The notes: generated from the letters alone by a model not told the origin. Shown: positions 1 through 12,780, counted from the first letter of the stretch. The stretch is 64,000 nucleotides of DNA from Hermodice carunculata (GCA_964020975.1 OZ026622.1:88273687-88337686), one strand, 5' to 3'. Numbers and translations: made by a program.

Positions 1-1350
1 TTGAAGCTTTTTGCATTTCCATATTTCCTTTAACGTTGCGTTTCAGTGACCGAAGGTGGGAGTTGTACCAAAGTAAGTCATGCAGTCTAACTTCAATGTT
101 TCTATTTGGAATTGAACGTGCAGCGATATCCCTGAATAGTGTGGACCAAGAATCGCAACACAAATCGACTTCCCTGGACACAAAACACAAATTCCAGACC
201 ATACTTCGAAGGGTGGTTCTGAACACATTGAAGTCTACTTCACCATAATCCCAAATACGACGTTTAAATGTATGATAATTGTATTTCCGAAAAAGTAGAT
301 TAGCACCTATTACAGTTGTAGAGTGGAGTAAGCACGAAGATTGGACTTTTTAGCAGGCAACGTTGTTGTTGAAACCTCAGCTGCTCACAATTCGAGATTT
401 GCCGGTGAGGTCCATGGACGCCCAAGTAAATCATGTTGCTGGCCCGTCGACCCCTCTGCCAACTGTTCCTGCGTACACTTGTTTATATAAAGGGTTTCCT
501 GGATCACTCTTCGCGCAAAAAGAGACGATTAAATACCTACACTTCCCAAGAAATGACCTAAGGACGTCATGTGTTTTTGACGAGCAAGGGCAAATGTCAC
601 TTGCTGTGTCCGAGGCACTTACGAGAGAGATTCCATTACCCTAACTATCGACAGTGCAAAACAAGTGGTTACTTCTTGGATTTCTTAACCTTTCCCCGTC
701 ATGTTGGAGGTACCTATTTACACGATTGAAACCGTACGTGAGCATGCCCTGGGCGCAGAGTGGCAAAATGCGTACTTAGAAGTAACCGGCAGCTTGTGAC
801 AACAAAAAAAATATCAACTGGAAAATTTGAACACAAGCAAGACGGTTGGTGTTTGACTTGTCGGTGTTAAGGCTACCTTCTTCGCCAAAACACTGATGAA
901 AGTTAAAAGTCTTATTTTTTTTGCGTTCATTTGAATGATAGAGCTGCAGACTATTAAATTTGGGTCTGAATCGTCAACATCGATGAGTGGCAGATAAGAG
1001 TATCTTTATGGCAATTTATGGGCCCGCCCAGCAATAGGCAACCATTTCTGCTTTGCCCAGTAAACCTGGCCACAAGCGACAGGTTACACTTTAAGTGTCA
1101 TCTGAACCCTTTACTGAAGTAAATTATAGAAAATTGTGGGGTATATTCATAATTTGGCCACATTCCTCGTCTCTGGGCCTTTTGAATGCTCGTCTATATA
1201 TTCACAAAACTTAAGCCTCCTGTCTTATCTGATGACCCAGTCACACTCGTGGTTTACAGCTTGGGAGACTACCTCATGTAGTCCCAATTTTACTTCTCTT
1301 TGTACTTAATCAGTATCCCTTATGAGAGACTACTTACTACCACGCTTTAG
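1..1350. other. unassigned sequence at window start
   Basis: No domain, repeat or RNA gene is recognised here. The only notable open stretch on the + strand runs from about 363 to 644 (93 codons, first ATG about 17 codons in) and has no family resemblance I can name. It could be chance or a short exon; flanking splice signals are not convincing. Confidence 0.4.
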
Positions 1351-1354
1351 TGCT

Positions 1355-1900
1355 TTTAGAGTATGATTTTTGAAGTCAAGGACTGTAATAATTTTATTGA
1401 CACCCGCAGCCTCACAAATAAATACATTGACACAATACACAGAAATAAAAAAATTCAGTATACGATATACATTTGCACTGAAATATGACTATGTACGTTT
1501 TTACGCATAAAACGCCATAGATACTGTGTACATCTCTCACGATGCTTTCATACAAAGATACCATGACCCCAATGATGATATACACAAGTATACAATATAA
1601 AGTTTATCCTGGGTGAAAAATACACCACAAAAAATAAAAAATTAGGGGTCCAGGTACTTTTGCCCAAGTGGGACGGGACAGAGATACCCGCAGTTTCAAC
1701 GGCAATCTGGCGCCTAATCACTTTTGAGCAAAGGAACCTGAACCACACGGTCAAAAATAAATAGAAATAGTAATTTGGTGTGTTTAGGTACGATATTTAA
1801 GTCAGGCACATCATTGTGTTGAGGGTATGATCTTTTTAAGTCAGGGACAAGAATGTGTTTGGGATACGCTCTTTTAAGTCTTGACTTCGAATTGTTTTAA
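1355..1900 (+). repeat. short diverged repeat, about 40-bp unit, one separate and three adjacent copies
   Basis: A unit of the form gtatgat-tttt-aagtca-ggac recurs near 1361, 1783, 1826 and 1869. The last three copies are adjacent and about 40 bp long. Copies differ at many positions, so the array is old. The sequence between (about 1400-1780) holds an AT-rich stretch with no assignable content. Confidence 0.45.
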
Positions 1901-2294
1901 ACAGTGCAAACGTAAAAAAAAGTTTGTAAGTCACAGTAAATAATCGCCACATATACAATGGCGAATGACACCTTCCAGGGCCAATAAGTTCTTTTTTCAG
2001 CTTGCACTGAGGCAACTAGCAGACAAAGTTGCCCTGGAGTTCCTGGACTTGCCCTGTTCGTCCAGGATGGAAAACAAAAGGGCAGAGGAGTTGTGCAAAT
2101 TACACCATGTTAAATGCCCATCCCACCGAATTTGAAATTTGCCCCTAACTAAATCAAGCATTCAGCTACAGGTGATTATGAAAATGGAATGTACTTTCTG
2201 TTTCAAGCAATCATGAACTGATCGTCAACTGTAGCAGGAACAGTGAAAGTATAACCAGATTGGCAATGTGATAGCTAAAAGCAGAGGATCTATT

Positions 2295-2372
2295 TGAAAT
2301 GTTTATTAATCTGACAAACAGTATCTGTTGCGTTTTTTATCATTAATCTGACAAAAAGTATTTGCTCCGTTC
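2295..2372 (+). repeat. two-copy tandem duplication
   Basis: The phrase attaatctgacaaa-agtat occurs twice about 40 bp apart, an imperfect two-unit tandem repeat. The surrounding sequence (about 1900-3500) shows nothing else I can assign. Confidence 0.45.
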
Positions 2373-3539
2373 AGTAGCGTTTTAAATACACCATGTAGCA
2401 GACGCCGTGCGTTAAAAGTTTTTAATTCAATTTCTGTGTCCTCATTGGAAAGTGATGCCTCCAAAGCAGAACAAGCTCCGTGTTACCTCTCGTCCACTTC
2501 CCAGCGAAGCCAACATGACACGGAGCTAGGGTATGCTTCGCAGGCAATGAAAAGTGTATAAAACTACAGTTACCGTCACCAGAAAATATAAAGGACATCT
2601 TGAAACACATTACAGACCCAGTATAAAAGAAAGTTACAGGAGTGGTTTAGACACAAATAGAAAATGTGTGGGTGATCATTTACGTCTGTCTGATATGTAA
2701 ACTTCTAGAACTCTTCGTCAAATCAAACCACACATACTATAATTCTACAACCAATTATATCTGGAATTTCTCACTACATGACCAAATCTTGCTTGTTTGC
2801 TGACACTTTGTATTCTGTTCAATCAAGAATTCTTTTTTTCTGTCTGGAACTTCCTTTTTACCTGCAGATCTTTTTGCATGCCAAGAGCCTTAGAGTTTTT
2901 TATTTTTAATTTCAAGTTTTCTGTCATGTTGCTTTAATTTCCAATTTCAACTTGAATGTACAAGGCAACAACTTTCCTTTATGAGCACACAGATTCGCTT
3001 TGAAGCAAATGTTTTCTAGTCTTTGAGTGTGGTTTGGTTGAACTAAAAAGTAAATTCTTCAATGCTTATTCATTTATATTTTAGATGAAGGTAGTGACAC
3101 CGACATTGAGATTGAAGGTATTGGCAAAAAAGCTCGGGGATCTCAGATATTGATGATATACGAGTGTTGCTGGACATTTGACTTTTTTGAGATAATAAAG
3201 TAAAACATATGCGTGTGACCGCTTCATGCTGTAGTAGATCATCAGATGACAAACACTCTCTAGTTCTTCATCTACTGTCTCTGCTGAAAATATCACATGT
3301 TTAATTTTCACCAAATGCACTGATAAAATAGATTTCTATCTCTTCGAATCTTTTAGTAGCATTCATTTGATTGACTGGTATCACAGCTGCAATTGATGTG
3401 AATAAACTATTAATTAAAATAAAATGCCAATATGTCTTTTGTCCAACCAAGGAGGCTACACGAATTTAGCCTTACATAGATGCATTTCATGGTACTTTTT
3501 ACAGTGTGCATTGCGGGTGATCATCTCAAAAAGTGACAC

Positions 3540-3612
3540 AAGTCTTTTCTTTCTTTCTTTCTTTTTTGTTTTTGTTTTTTTGTTTTTTTGTTTTTTGTTT
3601 TTTGTTTTTCAA
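3540..3612 (+). repeat. pyrimidine-rich / T(5-7)G simple sequence
   Basis: A (TTTC)n stretch passes into repeats of T-runs separated by single G residues. Simple-sequence DNA; the open frames through it are compositional artefacts. The stretch from here to about 4600 has no other assignable feature besides a 19-C run at 4385-4403. Confidence 0.7.
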
Positions 3613-4384
3613 TTCCGACAGAAAATTTCCAAGTTAATTATATTGACAAGAATGACTGGGCAAGCAACAGATCTAGAAAAAGTGCTTGTGTCCGTATCCG
3701 TAAAAAAACATACAATATACAACGTTGCCCAGATAGAAGCTTAGGTTGGCTTTTTAACTTGCCCGGGAGCAAATGAACGTGTTCCAGGCAACAGGGTAAC
3801 TGCTAATTTCGACTAATGCTTTTTTTCTTTTTCTTTTTTTTTTTGGTACGCCAGTCACCATTCAAACCTTTGAAAAACAGTATTGGCCTCAACAACATAC
3901 TGTTTGCATGGCGTCACTCTCTTTGCCCTATCGGCGCAGCAAATCGTCATTAAAGAGAAGTGCTGGATTGTTGGTATAAAACCTTTCTGCTGCCTGAGAA
4001 TCGTCAGACAGCACAGGGTCTGAGGCTGGGTAGTTGTTGTATTGCTTTGGAACAATAGAGTTATCCTGAGAATCAAAAGTTGTGTTGTTTCATCTTTAAC
4101 ACTTTCGTGGTTTTGCCAGGTGAGTAGAAGTCGATTATGTGAATGTTTGTATGTATGGATTTCCTATTTTCTATGTATTCTATGTGTCTGTTTATTAAGG
4201 GTGAGTGTTCTGGTTGTCGACCTTGAGTGTAAGCTTGTGAAGTAGCTCAGTGTTCAATAGTTAACCAACCATACATATATTGTACTGATGGTGTTCCCAG
4301 GTAAGTAAATCTTGGTCCAGATTAACCATGTAGCCACTTTCCCGGCCTCCACTGATCAAGCAACCCAGTAACCTGAGCTAAAAT

Positions 4385-4403
4385 CCCCCCCCCCCCCCCC
4401 CAG
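4385..4403 (+). repeat. poly-C tract (C19)
   Basis: Uninterrupted run of 19 C residues just upstream of the LINE fragment. It is one of several long C or G runs in the window (see findings). Confidence 0.9.
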
Positions 4404-4599
4404 TAAAGCAAAGTGCGCAGTACTGCATTGACAAAAATGTGGGCATGGACTCCGTGGAGGAGGATGGTATACATCACAATATGAATAGAATAGCTAACCT
4501 AAATCAAAATTTCCAGAAATGCATATTAGACGTTAGATCAGGCTGTTTCACCCTGACCCCAAAATACAAGACATTTTAAACAACGGTGACTGTTCTGAT

Positions 4600-6140
4600 T
4601 CATCTGCTATTAAGTGTCGGAGTCATGCAAACGATTACATGGACTTTCTCTCAAGATCTGAACTTTTATCAATGCTCTCAGACTCTAATAGCGCACATCC
4701 TAATAATGAAATCGACGTGTCGCACTTAACTTTAGATTTAAAACTAGAAGTGGTCTCACAATAAAACACTTAAATGTTCTCAACATTCTTCCCAAAATTC
4801 AGCAGTTGCGAATTATAGTACAATCATCTAATGTCGATATACTTGCAGTCACTGAACCACAGATACATTAAAATATCTTTGATTTTGAAATAAGTGTATC
4901 AAATTATGAAGTACTGCGTGGTGACAGAAATCGTCACGGAGGTCGTGTTGCTCTTTATATACGGAGTGATCGAGAATTCAAAGCAAGACCTGACATTAGC
5001 GAAGGGTTCTAATGTCGAATGTGTACGGGCTGAAGTCATACCAAACGTACTTCCCCTCTTTTAGATTGCGCAGTTTATAGACCAGCTTCTGCAGATGCCG
5101 CGTATCTCAATAGCATGGCAGACAGTCTCGCAAAAGTTGTAGATAATAACCGCATTGTTTTACTAGGAGACCTCTCCACATTGATTACAAATTACAAGAC
5201 TCAAACACTAATCATCCAACCCGACTCATCGAATCCTATTTTCAAATGACTCAGTTGATCCTAAAGCCTACTCGAGTAACCATAACTTCAGCTATTATCG
5301 ACCTCATATTGACAAAACACACGTGAGATGCACACGCAATCAGGCGTTTTTTATATCTGGTGTTAGCAATCAGTATGTCATTTATCAGTAATTGCAATCA
5401 AGAGCGTCAAATCTGCAAAAACGATTCCAATACGCTCTTACACCAGATTTTTGCTTTAGACATACCTCAGCGACACAAGTAATAGTTATACACTGTACCA
5501 TGCTTGGAAACTATGCCGAGACGAATTTGAAAGAATATGTAATGAACACGCCCCTCTGCGGACCATCAGGGCACGCGAAAGTGCAAGTCACTGGCTAACT
5601 CTTGATATTCTTAAAAATGTACGAGAGGAATTACATTCAGAAGAAAGCTATCGACCTAGATTGTAAACGACAGTGGGACATTTACCGTAATCTTAGAAAT
5701 GAAGTCACGGATATGATAAATAATGCTAAAAAGAATTATTATGACGAAAGCCTTACTGGGGCTAAAAGCCAACGACACATGTGGGCATCTCTAAAACACC
5801 TCTTATCGTCTTGTAAAACTAATAATTACATACCTGATAATATTTCAGCCGAACTATTTTTTGAATATTTCAGTTAAGTTTGACAAAAACTAGCGGAAAA
5901 AATGGCGGGTCACTCGCTGCCTGAGTGGAAAGGTCAGCATCCTGATTGTCAATTTCAATGCAGGCGAATCACTGAAAATTTTACATGTAACAAGTTTAAA
6001 GAACTGTCCGATTGTAGAAGTTTGCTTGATATCCTTCACATGGATCAGGGGCGTAATCAGACCCCTGGTGTGACGGGTTTGCGGCCTGAAGTTGTGGAAC
6101 ATATTGTGATGGCGATCACCACGGGAAAATTTTGAAAAAA
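4600..6140 (+). mobile_element. LINE fragment: endonuclease domain and endonuclease-RT linker (CR1/L2/jockey-like)
   Basis: Translated pieces on the + strand in several frames match the apurinic-type endonuclease of non-LTR retrotransposons. They include VDILAVTEPQIH near 4835-4870 (the family's D-I-L-A-x-T-E motif), GGRVALYIRSDREF near 4940-4980, and NNRIVLLGDLST near 5145-5180. From about 5530 to 6130 the frames read like the spacer between endonuclease and reverse transcriptase (for example APLRTIRARESASHWLT, and KGQHPDCQFQ near 5930). The RT itself is absent, so the copy is truncated at its 3' side or cut off by rearrangement. Many stops and frame changes show an old, dead copy. Clade assignment is inferred from the motif style only. 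Confidence 0.75.
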
Positions 6141-6149
6141 CGGACTTAG

Positions 6150-7340
6150 AAAATAGCTTTTTCTGCAATTTTGAACACTCCTCTTGCATTTTGTCTACTC
6201 TCAGAAAACATTAATTTCACCTTCATTTTTAATTTTGAAAGCCATATTTTGTGGATAAAATATCTCAAGTCAAGCCATATTTTCCAACACAAAATTTTAC
6301 CTTCCTGCCAGCTAGGCCATCGGGTGGGGAGTCTGAATCACGAACCCTTTGATTCCCCCTTTGATTACAGGCCTGGGGCTGGGCAATTACACAAACGAAG
6401 CCATAATAGAGAGCTAAGCTAAATGGCGTTCGAAAATTTCCATATAATAGTGAGCATTCAGATATTATCAATCTGGTGCATTTTACGAGGCAAATGTAGA
6501 GTTATATGTACATTATGATCAGAAGAAAATGTCCGGTTCAAATTTTACATAATACATGTTTTTCTGTTGTTTAAGATTTTGAAATAAAATTTGTATGCTG
6601 AATTGGTGGTAACTGATTGACATTGATGAATGAACCAATTTTCAATTCATATTTTTTTATTCCAAAATGAAATGTTGAAATTGAAGAGCTTTGTAATCAA
6701 ATTACAATTGACATGCTTCTTGAAATGAAACAATCTGATACAATGTGAACTAAAGACATCCATTCACGTCATGTTGGGCCCATCAAAATGGAAGAGTGTC
6801 AGGGTAAAGTAACTTTGTATGTTACAATGAAAGATTCTTTGAAGTGTTGATAGGTAAAATGAAGAGGTAGTATTATGATATAACCCACTGAATAACAAGT
6901 CTAAGACTCTTGGTTTTTCAGAGGAGCTCATAATCATATTTACTTTGTTGTTGGTCATGTGCCCCCCCCCCAAAAAAAAAAACAAAATATAGATTTGTGT
7001 GAATCTAAATTTGTATCGAGTCGCTACTATTTCGTTTTTATGTCTACAATTTCAGAAAAATATGTTCATTTATAAGTGTGAATGCAAGACTGTGCAAAAA
7101 ATATATTTTTTGCAATATTATCTGAAGCCGTTCGGTTGATTCAAAGTCTCTATCGAGATATTGCTTAGCTCTTCACCGCTTTTGACGAAAATATAATTAT
7201 CTGTCTTAACTACTATGAATTATACGTATAAGATAATCTAACATTCAAAGTCCACATGAAAAGATTTAAGTCCCAACATGCCTATACTTCAAATTTAGCT
7301 TTAGAAATAATGGTCCAGGTCAACCAATTTCTTTGGGACA
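6150..7340. other. unassigned AT-rich stretch
   Basis: No coding similarity, hairpin or tandem array is seen apart from a C10-A9 run at about 6962-6980. Both strands are stop-rich. Confidence 0.5.
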
Positions 7341-7345
7341 CTTTG

Positions 7346-7438
7346 TGTTCATTGGGTGCAAAATGCGCCAGAGTGTGTTCATTGGGTGCAAAATGTGCCG
7401 GAGTGTGCGCATTGGGTGCAAAATGCACCGGAGAAAGC
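7346..7438 (+). repeat. 30-bp tandem repeat, three copies, open in one frame
   Basis: Three adjacent units of exactly 30 bp share the core attgggtgcaaaatg. In the open + frame (about 7256-7444) each unit reads C-S/A-L-G-A-K-C-x-x-V/E, a ten-residue Cys-containing repeat. No signal peptide or upstream gene structure is visible, so I treat it as a minisatellite that happens to be in frame. Confidence 0.6.
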
Positions 7439-7615
7439 TGTTGACTCTGTCTCTAATTCAGAATTCCAACTTGAGTTGATAAATAGACCTTGCACAATTA
7501 CAATGTAGGCTGCTGATTTGGCATGTTTTGTCTGAGAGTCCAATATCAGTTCTAACCAAAATTAGGATTAAAACACGAATAGGACTCTCTCACAGACCTC
7601 TTGTTATACACCTTA

Positions 7616-9017
7616 TCAGCATGAATACACTTCAAAGAATGAAAGCCATTTTCTAGAATAAATACATGCAAAGGTATAAATAATAGTTTCAACATTGACA
7701 TTGATGTCTTGATAAATATGCACAAGACTGAGATCTGTCAGGCTCTTGTTTGTCGTCGTGCTTCTGCTTGGAGTTTTAATGCGCTTGAGAGCACTGTACC
7801 AACGTTCTGATGTACAAGATGTGACTGGAATGACCGCTAAAATGGACAGCACTGTAAGGATATTGGGGTAAAGAAAGGCTGCAGGATGGCTGAGAGCGTC
7901 ATTTGCAGTCTTGGGAAGCTCGTGCTTGTTCCTTAAAGTGCTTCCACTTGTGGTGCCATGTCTGGAGTCCACTATTAGCTGCAAGAGGTGGAGGCAGATC
8001 ATCCTTGTAGAGTTCAAGCAGGTTCTTTGTGTGAATCTGTGCATCTCGTACACCAATGAGAGCATCTGGTACCAAACACATTCACCGGAGAGCAACCTGG
8101 TGAAGGGAGCTAAATCTAGAAGATAGTTCCTGAATAAAAAAAATCCAAGAAAGGAATTGTTAGAGCCTTCTTGTAAAAGTCACTTGGAGTGTCTGTTGGA
8201 ATGTTGCTGCGATGCTGCTGGCGACTACAGCGACGTGGAAGAGACAACTTGATGTCCTGAGCACCACATGTATCCGTGGCGTCTTTGAACCAATCAGCAT
8301 GGAACTTCCCTATGTCAGTTATAGCATTTTGGAGACTTCCCAGAACATTTTTTCACTTCTTGTGAAGCACGCATTATGTCGAGTGCTAGTGCCTGAAGAC
8401 TGGTGGTGATTCCATATATGTAAGAAAAGACTTTGCGCATGACGTCAGAGCAGTTTCAAATGAGCAGATGCTGGAGATATTTCTGAAATTGAGTTTTCTA
8501 GTTCCACCTGGCGCTTAGGGTGACCTTCAAAGAAAAGCAACAGTTTTTCAAATGTCCCCATCATATTGCATACATGCTGGAACTGTGCACTCTTTACAAT
8601 ACACAAGTTGAGTTGATGGGATGCGCAGTGAAGATAAAGGGCTCCTGGGTGGTCTTTCTGAATCAAAGATGCAGCACCTTTTGGATGACCAGACGTATTG
8701 CTGGCGCCATAGTATCCTTGACCACCAATGTACTTTGGGTCTAAGCCTATATCCTCAATGCACTGTAGGATAGCCTGGCCTGTGATCCCGTCTCTGTATT
8801 CTATAAAATTAACTAAGCTCTCTTGGTTGCAGTCACCAGAAACCTATGTACCTCACAGCTCTGCTTAACTGCTCCTTATTAGCAGTATCGGCAACTTCGT
8901 CAGCAATTATAGAAAAACTTTTGAGTACTGCCCTTGCACAATAATCAAATGTCAAATGTCACCACCTATTATTGAAATCAGTTCGTTTTGCATCTTTGGG
9001 GAAGTATATGTTGCATT
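7616..9017 (-). pseudogene. hAT transposase, C-terminal part (DUF4371 catalytic region and dimerisation domain), interrupted
   Basis: On the minus strand, reading from about 9015 down, the pieces are NATYTSPKMQNELIS, then SIIADEVADTANKEQL, then GQGYYGASNTSGHPKGAA and the conserved HCASHQLNLCIVK (about 8600-8640). Near 7740-7880 comes the C-terminal dimerisation segment with PVTSCTSERWYSALKRIKT. This order matches hAT transposases of the P52rIPK/ZMYM1-like type: DUF4371, RNase-H-like core, hATC. The frame changes several times, so the gene is dead. The missing N-terminal part lies at 11412-12290 on the same strand. The two parts are separated by a LINE inserted just before the NATYTSP segment. 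Terminal inverted repeats and the 8-bp target duplication were not found. Confidence 0.85.
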
Positions 9018-11405
9018 CATAAGATAATAACAATATACTTTATTTCCTCTAAGAGGATGGAAACAATGGCCAATGGCTAATAGAAATCTCTCTCCTTGCG
9101 TAAATACTGATTGCATAGAGATGAGTATGTGTCACTTGATACAGTTGCAAAAGGAAAACAAATGTACGTAGTAAAATTGAAATAAGAATAGCCAATAGAA
9201 AAGCAGCGATACCAAAAAGCAACAGTTACTGATAAAGCAAGTTCTAAGTAAATAAATCCATATAAATTTACATCACGTACTCGATGCAAATCAGATTGAA
9301 TTTCTTAGGAATTGCATGGTACCATCTGCCAGCAAACACCTATGTCTGTATGATGCTGTTTCAGTGCCAAATTACAATATACTATGGGCTTTTTCATAAT
9401 TTAGTAACAGGTGCAAATTTAAATTTAAATTTTCGTTTGCAATGATTTCAGAAATCGTCATTAAACGAACTTTGTCGTGGAGTGTCCTGAAATGGACACA
9501 ACAGCAAATAATGGATAACAGTTTTGGAAAGGCAACCAAAAGCACAACACCGAATTTTTAATTAGACGTCTCCTAAAAAGGTGGGCATTTTAAGCACTGA
9601 AATTGACTTGAAGACGATTCATTAAGATATTTAGCTTTCATGGGCTATGTCTCAACAGACTGAACTTGACAGGAAATAGATGATGCTTAAGATGTGCCTT
9701 AAAGATATTTTCAGAAGGGTAATTTCTAATGTCAAGGGGACAGCGTTTCAGAGACGAGTGGAAGACGGGATGAAAGAATTCATAAACAAAGAAGTTTGCG
9801 CAGAAACCAGTGAGCGCCCATTGTTGTTACGTCACGGATAATTGACCCTCTCGCTGTGGAGCCCTGGAATCATCACCCTCAAGTGTACAAGGCAAATGCC
9901 ATCAGTCACTTTGTAGTAAAACACAAGTTTTTGATACTTCTAATTCCCAGGTTCGGTCAGCCAAGACACGATTTTATTTTGGACTGGCTAGATGTTTTCA
10001 TTGCACCCGTCGCAAGTATTGAACATTTTCTATTATTACACAACTCCGTGTGGAACAATTGTCAAACACAGTAGAGGCATATTCAAACATAGGACGTGTA
10101 AAAAAAGGTATATATACATTCTTACGCATTACAAGGCAAGTGATACAAGCAAGATTTGATGCCTTAAACGAGACAAAGCTTTGCTACAAATATTTTATAT
10201 GTTGCTGTCTACAAGTTGTCTGACAAGGTAACACCAACGTGTTTATGTCCACGTGCACGTATGATGTGTTTGGTCATAAAAACAAAAACAACTGATCATG
10301 TGTTGGCTTTTCGTTTTTGTCGAAATTATCATTTCCTCCGTTTTGCGGAATTTAAATCTACTTGCCACATTTCCCCCATTCTTCAACAATATGTAAATTT
10401 GCATTCCAGTTTATAACTGTTCCCTCGGGAGTTTGTATAATTTCTATTCAGGTTGTATCATCCGCATATAAGTAAACTTTACAAGTAATGTCCTCTATTT
10501 AATCTTTCATGAAAGTCAAAAACAACAAAGGGCCTTCTATTTAATCATTTATGAAAATCAAAAACAACAAAGGGCCTAAAATACAACCATTGGGAACCCC
10601 AGATTCAATATCCACCTAATTCGAAAAAGTACCCTCAATGCCAACCCTCTGCTTCCCAAAACTTAAATAAAATCCAATTACAACAAGCAAACAACTTACT
10701 TCTTTTCTCTTATCAGATGCTTGACTCAGTTCATGTATAATGTTAAATAGCTGGTTTACAGTGCTGTCCATATTTTTGAACCCAGAATTGCAATGTGTCA
10801 ATCAATTATGGTATATCAGAAATTCGTACAATATACAGAAAACAAATGATTCAAACACTTTTGATACAGAACATAGTAAAGAGACTGGTCAATAATTCTT
10901 ATCGACATGAGGATCATTCTTTTTAAAGAGAGCTGCTTTTTTTTTCCAGATATCAGGAAAAATAGAACAGCGAAGATTTTGTGTAAGAGTTGAACAATTT
11001 TAATGCAATATGAATATAATTAGCAAAGGCTCATAACCTTATATGGAATTCCATCAGGGTCCCCTCTCTTGCTAATGGATAACTGTTTTAACAATTTTAG
11101 AACCTCGTCCACAGTAATGATAATGCTGTCGAGTCTTCGATCGGTTTTATACTCAATCACAGGTAGTTCAGTAGTGAAGTCGTCATGTATCCATTGAGAA
11201 GAGAAATAGTTATTTAAGCAATTCGATCCATCAATAGAATTAATATGACTAGACCCATTTTTCATTTTTGTGAAGGTATAAGTTTTCTTGAGATCCAACC
11301 ACAAGCTTGCTTCAGAGTTTCCAACCACTTTTTGGGTTCGATTTACTTTTGTTAAATAGAATACCATGAAACTTTGCCAAATGTGCCCGTTCAATCATTT
11401 ATATG
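9018..11405 (-). mobile_element. 5'-truncated LINE (reverse transcriptase, C-terminal domain, 3' UTR) inserted in the hAT element
   Basis: Minus-strand pieces run in the right order for a CR1/L2/jockey-type ORF2. First comes the pre-RT region with SISKRGDPDGIPYKVM (about 11030-11080). Next are RT motifs GVPNGCILGPLLFLIF (about 10555-10600) and VYLYADDTT (about 10455-10480). The C-terminal domain follows with QKLVFYYKVTDGI (about 9890-9930) and IPSSTRLWNAVPLTLE (about 9720-9765). The element ends at about 9018-9045 in an AATAAAG-containing tail that finishes ttgttattatctt, as many CR1-like 3' ends do. Endonuclease is missing, so the copy is 5'-truncated. Stops, frame changes and an internal 42-bp duplication show decay. 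Its ends coincide with the break in the hAT transposase, which defines the insertion. Confidence 0.85.
10494..10577 (-). repeat. 42-bp tandem duplication inside the LINE RT domain
   Basis: Two adjacent 42-bp units (10494-10535 and 10536-10577) differ at only a few positions. They duplicate exactly 14 codons of the RT segment that precedes the YADD box (GPLLFL-F--D on the minus strand). The length keeps the frame. Confidence 0.9.
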
Positions 11406-11411
11406 ATTATC

Positions 11412-12290
11412 TTAGTCAAGATGCTTCCTAAGAATGTTATCACCGGCTTCAGCTCTGAATTCAAGCAACCCTTTGAAATTTCTTCTATTGGCAACTTTAG
11501 ATGGTTTCTCATTGCCATCCTTCACATTCACAGGTTCATGATGACCATGAAAGGCAATATTTTGCTGTCCACATAAGAGTATGGTTTTCACTATACTAGC
11601 TATCTTCTTGTGATCAGTTGTTAGTCTGACTTGTTCCTGGACAGTGAAACGCTTGCCTTGCATAGTTTATCAGTTGCTTTGTTGAACGGCGTTAAAAGTG
11701 TATTGACCAGTGCCGTTCAACATTTTTGGCTTCCAAAGACAAAGCAGTATTTACAAAAGCCCCCATCACCTACTTCGGAGTGGGACAATCATGAGCATGT
11801 ATAAAGCCACTGTTGTTGAAATTTTTGCATCTTGCCCAACTCACTGTGTGAAGTGTAATTAAGAGGAGGATTGGAATGATTGGTTAAAAGTTTGAGGCGA
11901 TTATCATCTGATAACGAACCTTTAGATATGAAGTTCCCTATGTCTTGGTGATCAGTTATCGTATTTGCAGAGGAGGAAGTTTTAACTTTAGATGGAGCCC
12001 CGAGAGTGTCATAAATGGCTTTTTCATAGGTACAGGTAGGCTCGCTATTTGCAGTACTGCTGCAACAAGGACCAGGAGCTGGGTCACTTGCCAAAGTTAA
12101 TCTTATTAGGAGGTTCTGCACTGGATTCGACACATATGCATGTAGAATCAGCACCTGTTCAAGTGCTACTGGTAGTCTCAGAATTTGAATCACTTTCATC
12201 AGTCCCTGGAATCTTCTTAAATAAGATTAAATGGACTTCGAAGATGATGACTTGTCATCCTTTGCTGCACGTTTCTGAAATGCAGTTTTA
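11412..12290 (-). pseudogene. hAT transposase, N-terminal part (TTF-type zinc finger and start of DUF4371)
   Basis: Minus-strand pieces give KMQKFQQQWLYTCS (about 11795-11840), a short segment with the shape G-A-F-C-x-x-C-A-L-F, and then VRLTTDHKKIASIVKTILLC, QQNIAFHGHHE, NFKGLLEFRAEAGD and ILRKHLD (ending about 11414). This is the usual order in TTF-finger hAT transposases: W-L-x-Y finger, R-x-R-x-x-I-x-x-I, F-R-G-H and L-L-x-F-R-A-x-x-G-D. An acidic, serine-rich leader precedes it (about 11850-12200). Several frame changes are present. The protein continues in sense at 9017 and below, after the LINE insertion. Confidence 0.85.
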
Positions 12291-12299
12291 GCCAATATT

Positions 12300-12780
12300 A
12301 AAACCTAAATAAATTTGTGTTCGACACATAAACAGGACCTTACTAGCTCAGGCTATGAAGCAGCTGATCTGGCTATACAAAGGAGGATCGCTAAGGGCCT
12401 AAGTCCGCTTCCAGATAAACTTAATCATTTAGTAACTCGTTCATGTAGAAAATATCACCATTGATGACAAATTATTTGTGCTTAGATGAGTAATTGTTGT
12501 ACATAATAATGGTTTACTATAAATCAATGTTGTATATGACTTTACAACTCCTTTTAGAACATTTTATTTTACTGATGTAAAGACTAGGATCTCGCATTAA
12601 AAGAATTTCACTCAAGTTCCAACAAGACTAAAATAGTTTGATAGGAACTGCTCCAAGTCAACAACCTTCTCTAGGGCCTGTGCATTCGAGTTTAGTGTTG
12701 AGAAACTATTTAAAGCTTTGAATGATAAAAACTACTGCTGACGAAGTGAGACATGGGGCCTACATGTAAGAAACAATAGG
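12300..12780. other. unassigned stretch between hAT remnant and repeat block
   Basis: Probably the 5' flank or terminal region of the hAT element, but no inverted terminal repeat could be matched to the region near 7.5 kb. No other content is recognised. Confidence 0.35.

Noticed and set aside
3424-3744. 106-codon + frame with F-rich hydrophobic stretch resembling a membrane segment
   Set aside because: The hydrophobic stretch comes from the T-rich simple repeat at 3540-3612.
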